A program made the translations under genes and the position numbers. From Deltaproteobacteria bacterium (lineage in GTDB: Bacteria; Myxococcota_A; Polyangia; Polyangiales; Houyiibacteriaceae): a stretch of DNA of 6,255 nt. Location of the stretch: the NCBI GenBank assembly GCA_003647035.1, contig QMMB01000214.1:1-6255 (forward strand), written 5' to 3'. Below are positions 5,879-6,255 of this stretch, piece after piece; positions within the stretch are counted from its first letter, which is position 1, and every line of letters starts with the position of its first letter. The notes under the pieces were generated by a model that was not told where the DNA came from, searched no databases, and saw only the letters and a program-made list of their open reading frames with translations.

Positions 5879-6255
5879 GTGTTTACGCTCGACGATCAGT
5901 TCGGACACACGCATCGGCGGGGTGACGTCTTTGGGGACGGTCCGGTCGTGATCCTCGCTGGCGCCCAGCGGAAGGCGCCTGATGCGATGCAGGCATGGGA
6001 GCACGCCTTGCGTGGGCGAGTTCCGCAAGGGACTCGTATCGTTGGCCTCAGTGACCTCAAGCGCCTTCCATTTTTCGTACCGAAGGGCATGGTCACAAAG
6101 GGATTGGCCGAGCAGCTTCCAAACGTTCCGGTCCTTTGCGACTGGAAGGGCAGGGTGTATTCAGACTTGGGCTTCCCAGCAGGCGCAACGATTTCGGTAG
6201 GGGTGTTCGGGGCCGCTGGGGAGCGGCTGGGAATCATCGCCGGAGAGCACACCGA
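5879..6255 (+). CDS. N-terminal part of a thioredoxin-fold-like protein (partial)
   Basis: An open frame starts at GTG 5879 and runs off the right edge after 125 residues. The sequence reads as a redoxin-like alpha/beta fold. FTLDDQFGHTHRRGDVFGDGPVVILAG (start and first core strand, residues 2-28) is followed by a helix with AMQAWEHAL, then TRIVGLSDLKRLPFFVPKGM, VPVLCDWKGRVYSDLGFP and ISVGVFGAAGERLGIIAGEHT. The order of strands and the closing 'DxxG..V...G' pattern resemble AhpC/TSA or TlpA-like proteins. However, the usual active-site cysteines after the first strand are absent (AGAQRKAP), and the only cysteine is C87. A redox role is therefore doubtful, and the family call is tentative. GTG 5879 is the only ordinary start codon between the infC stop and the conserved sequence, and it has no Shine-Dalgarno. 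High third-position GC supports coding on this strand. Confidence 0.7.
   Translation, partial: MFTLDDQFGHTHRRGDVFGDGPVVILAGAQRKAPDAMQAWEHALRGRVPQGTRIVGLSDLKRLPFFVPKGMVTKGLAEQLPNVPVLCDWKGRVYSDLGFPAGATISVGVFGAAGERLGIIAGEHT

Noticed and set aside
5822..6252. - strand frames of 68 and 118 codons after infC
   Set aside because: The + strand frame gives a coherent alpha/beta protein and better third-position GC; the - strand products are Pro/Arg/Ser-rich with no pattern.

Overview
The window is GC-rich, with strong G/C preference at third codon positions. The layout fits a deltaproteobacterium-type genome, most likely a myxobacterium (Myxococcota). That placement is inference. It rests on base composition, on a secretion ATPase carrying a cyclic-nucleotide-type sensor domain, and on an infC gene that appears to start at AUC, as I recall being described for the Myxococcus xanthus infC homologue dsg.

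Layout, all genes on the + strand. (1) 2-193 is the 3' end of a small uncharacterised protein. (2) 159-2249, overlapping it, is a GspE/PilB-type ATPase with an N-terminal cNMP-binding-like domain. (3) 2250-2387 is a spacer with two tandem copies of a 26-bp repeat and a possible promoter. (4) 2388-3050 is a six-helix membrane protein resembling single-repeat bacterial TMEM175/DUF1211 channels. (5) 3051-3231 is a spacer with a third copy of the repeat and then three small potential hairpins in the thrS leader. (6) 3232-5223 is thrS, threonyl-tRNA synthetase. (7) 5216-5794 is infC, translation initiation factor IF3, whose Shine-Dalgarno sequence lies inside thrS. (8) 5795-5878 is a spacer with an AT-rich inverted repeat (probable terminator) and a possible -10 box. 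(9) 5879 to the window end is the 5' part of a thioredoxin-fold-like protein that runs off the edge.

thrS and infC form the conserved translation operon core and overlap by 8 nt, so they are probably translationally coupled. The usual next genes, rpmI and rplT, do not follow. The ATPase and its small upstream partner look like a separate unit that serves a type II secretion or type IV pilus-like machine. The TMEM175-like gene sits between direct repeats and looks like an independent insert.

The points most worth a second look are the AUC start of infC, the 26-bp repeat family bracketing the membrane-protein gene, the sensor-ATPase domain swap, and the absence of rpmI/rplT after infC. I see no clearly novel multi-gene system here, and no tRNA, rRNA, CRISPR array or intact mobile element.
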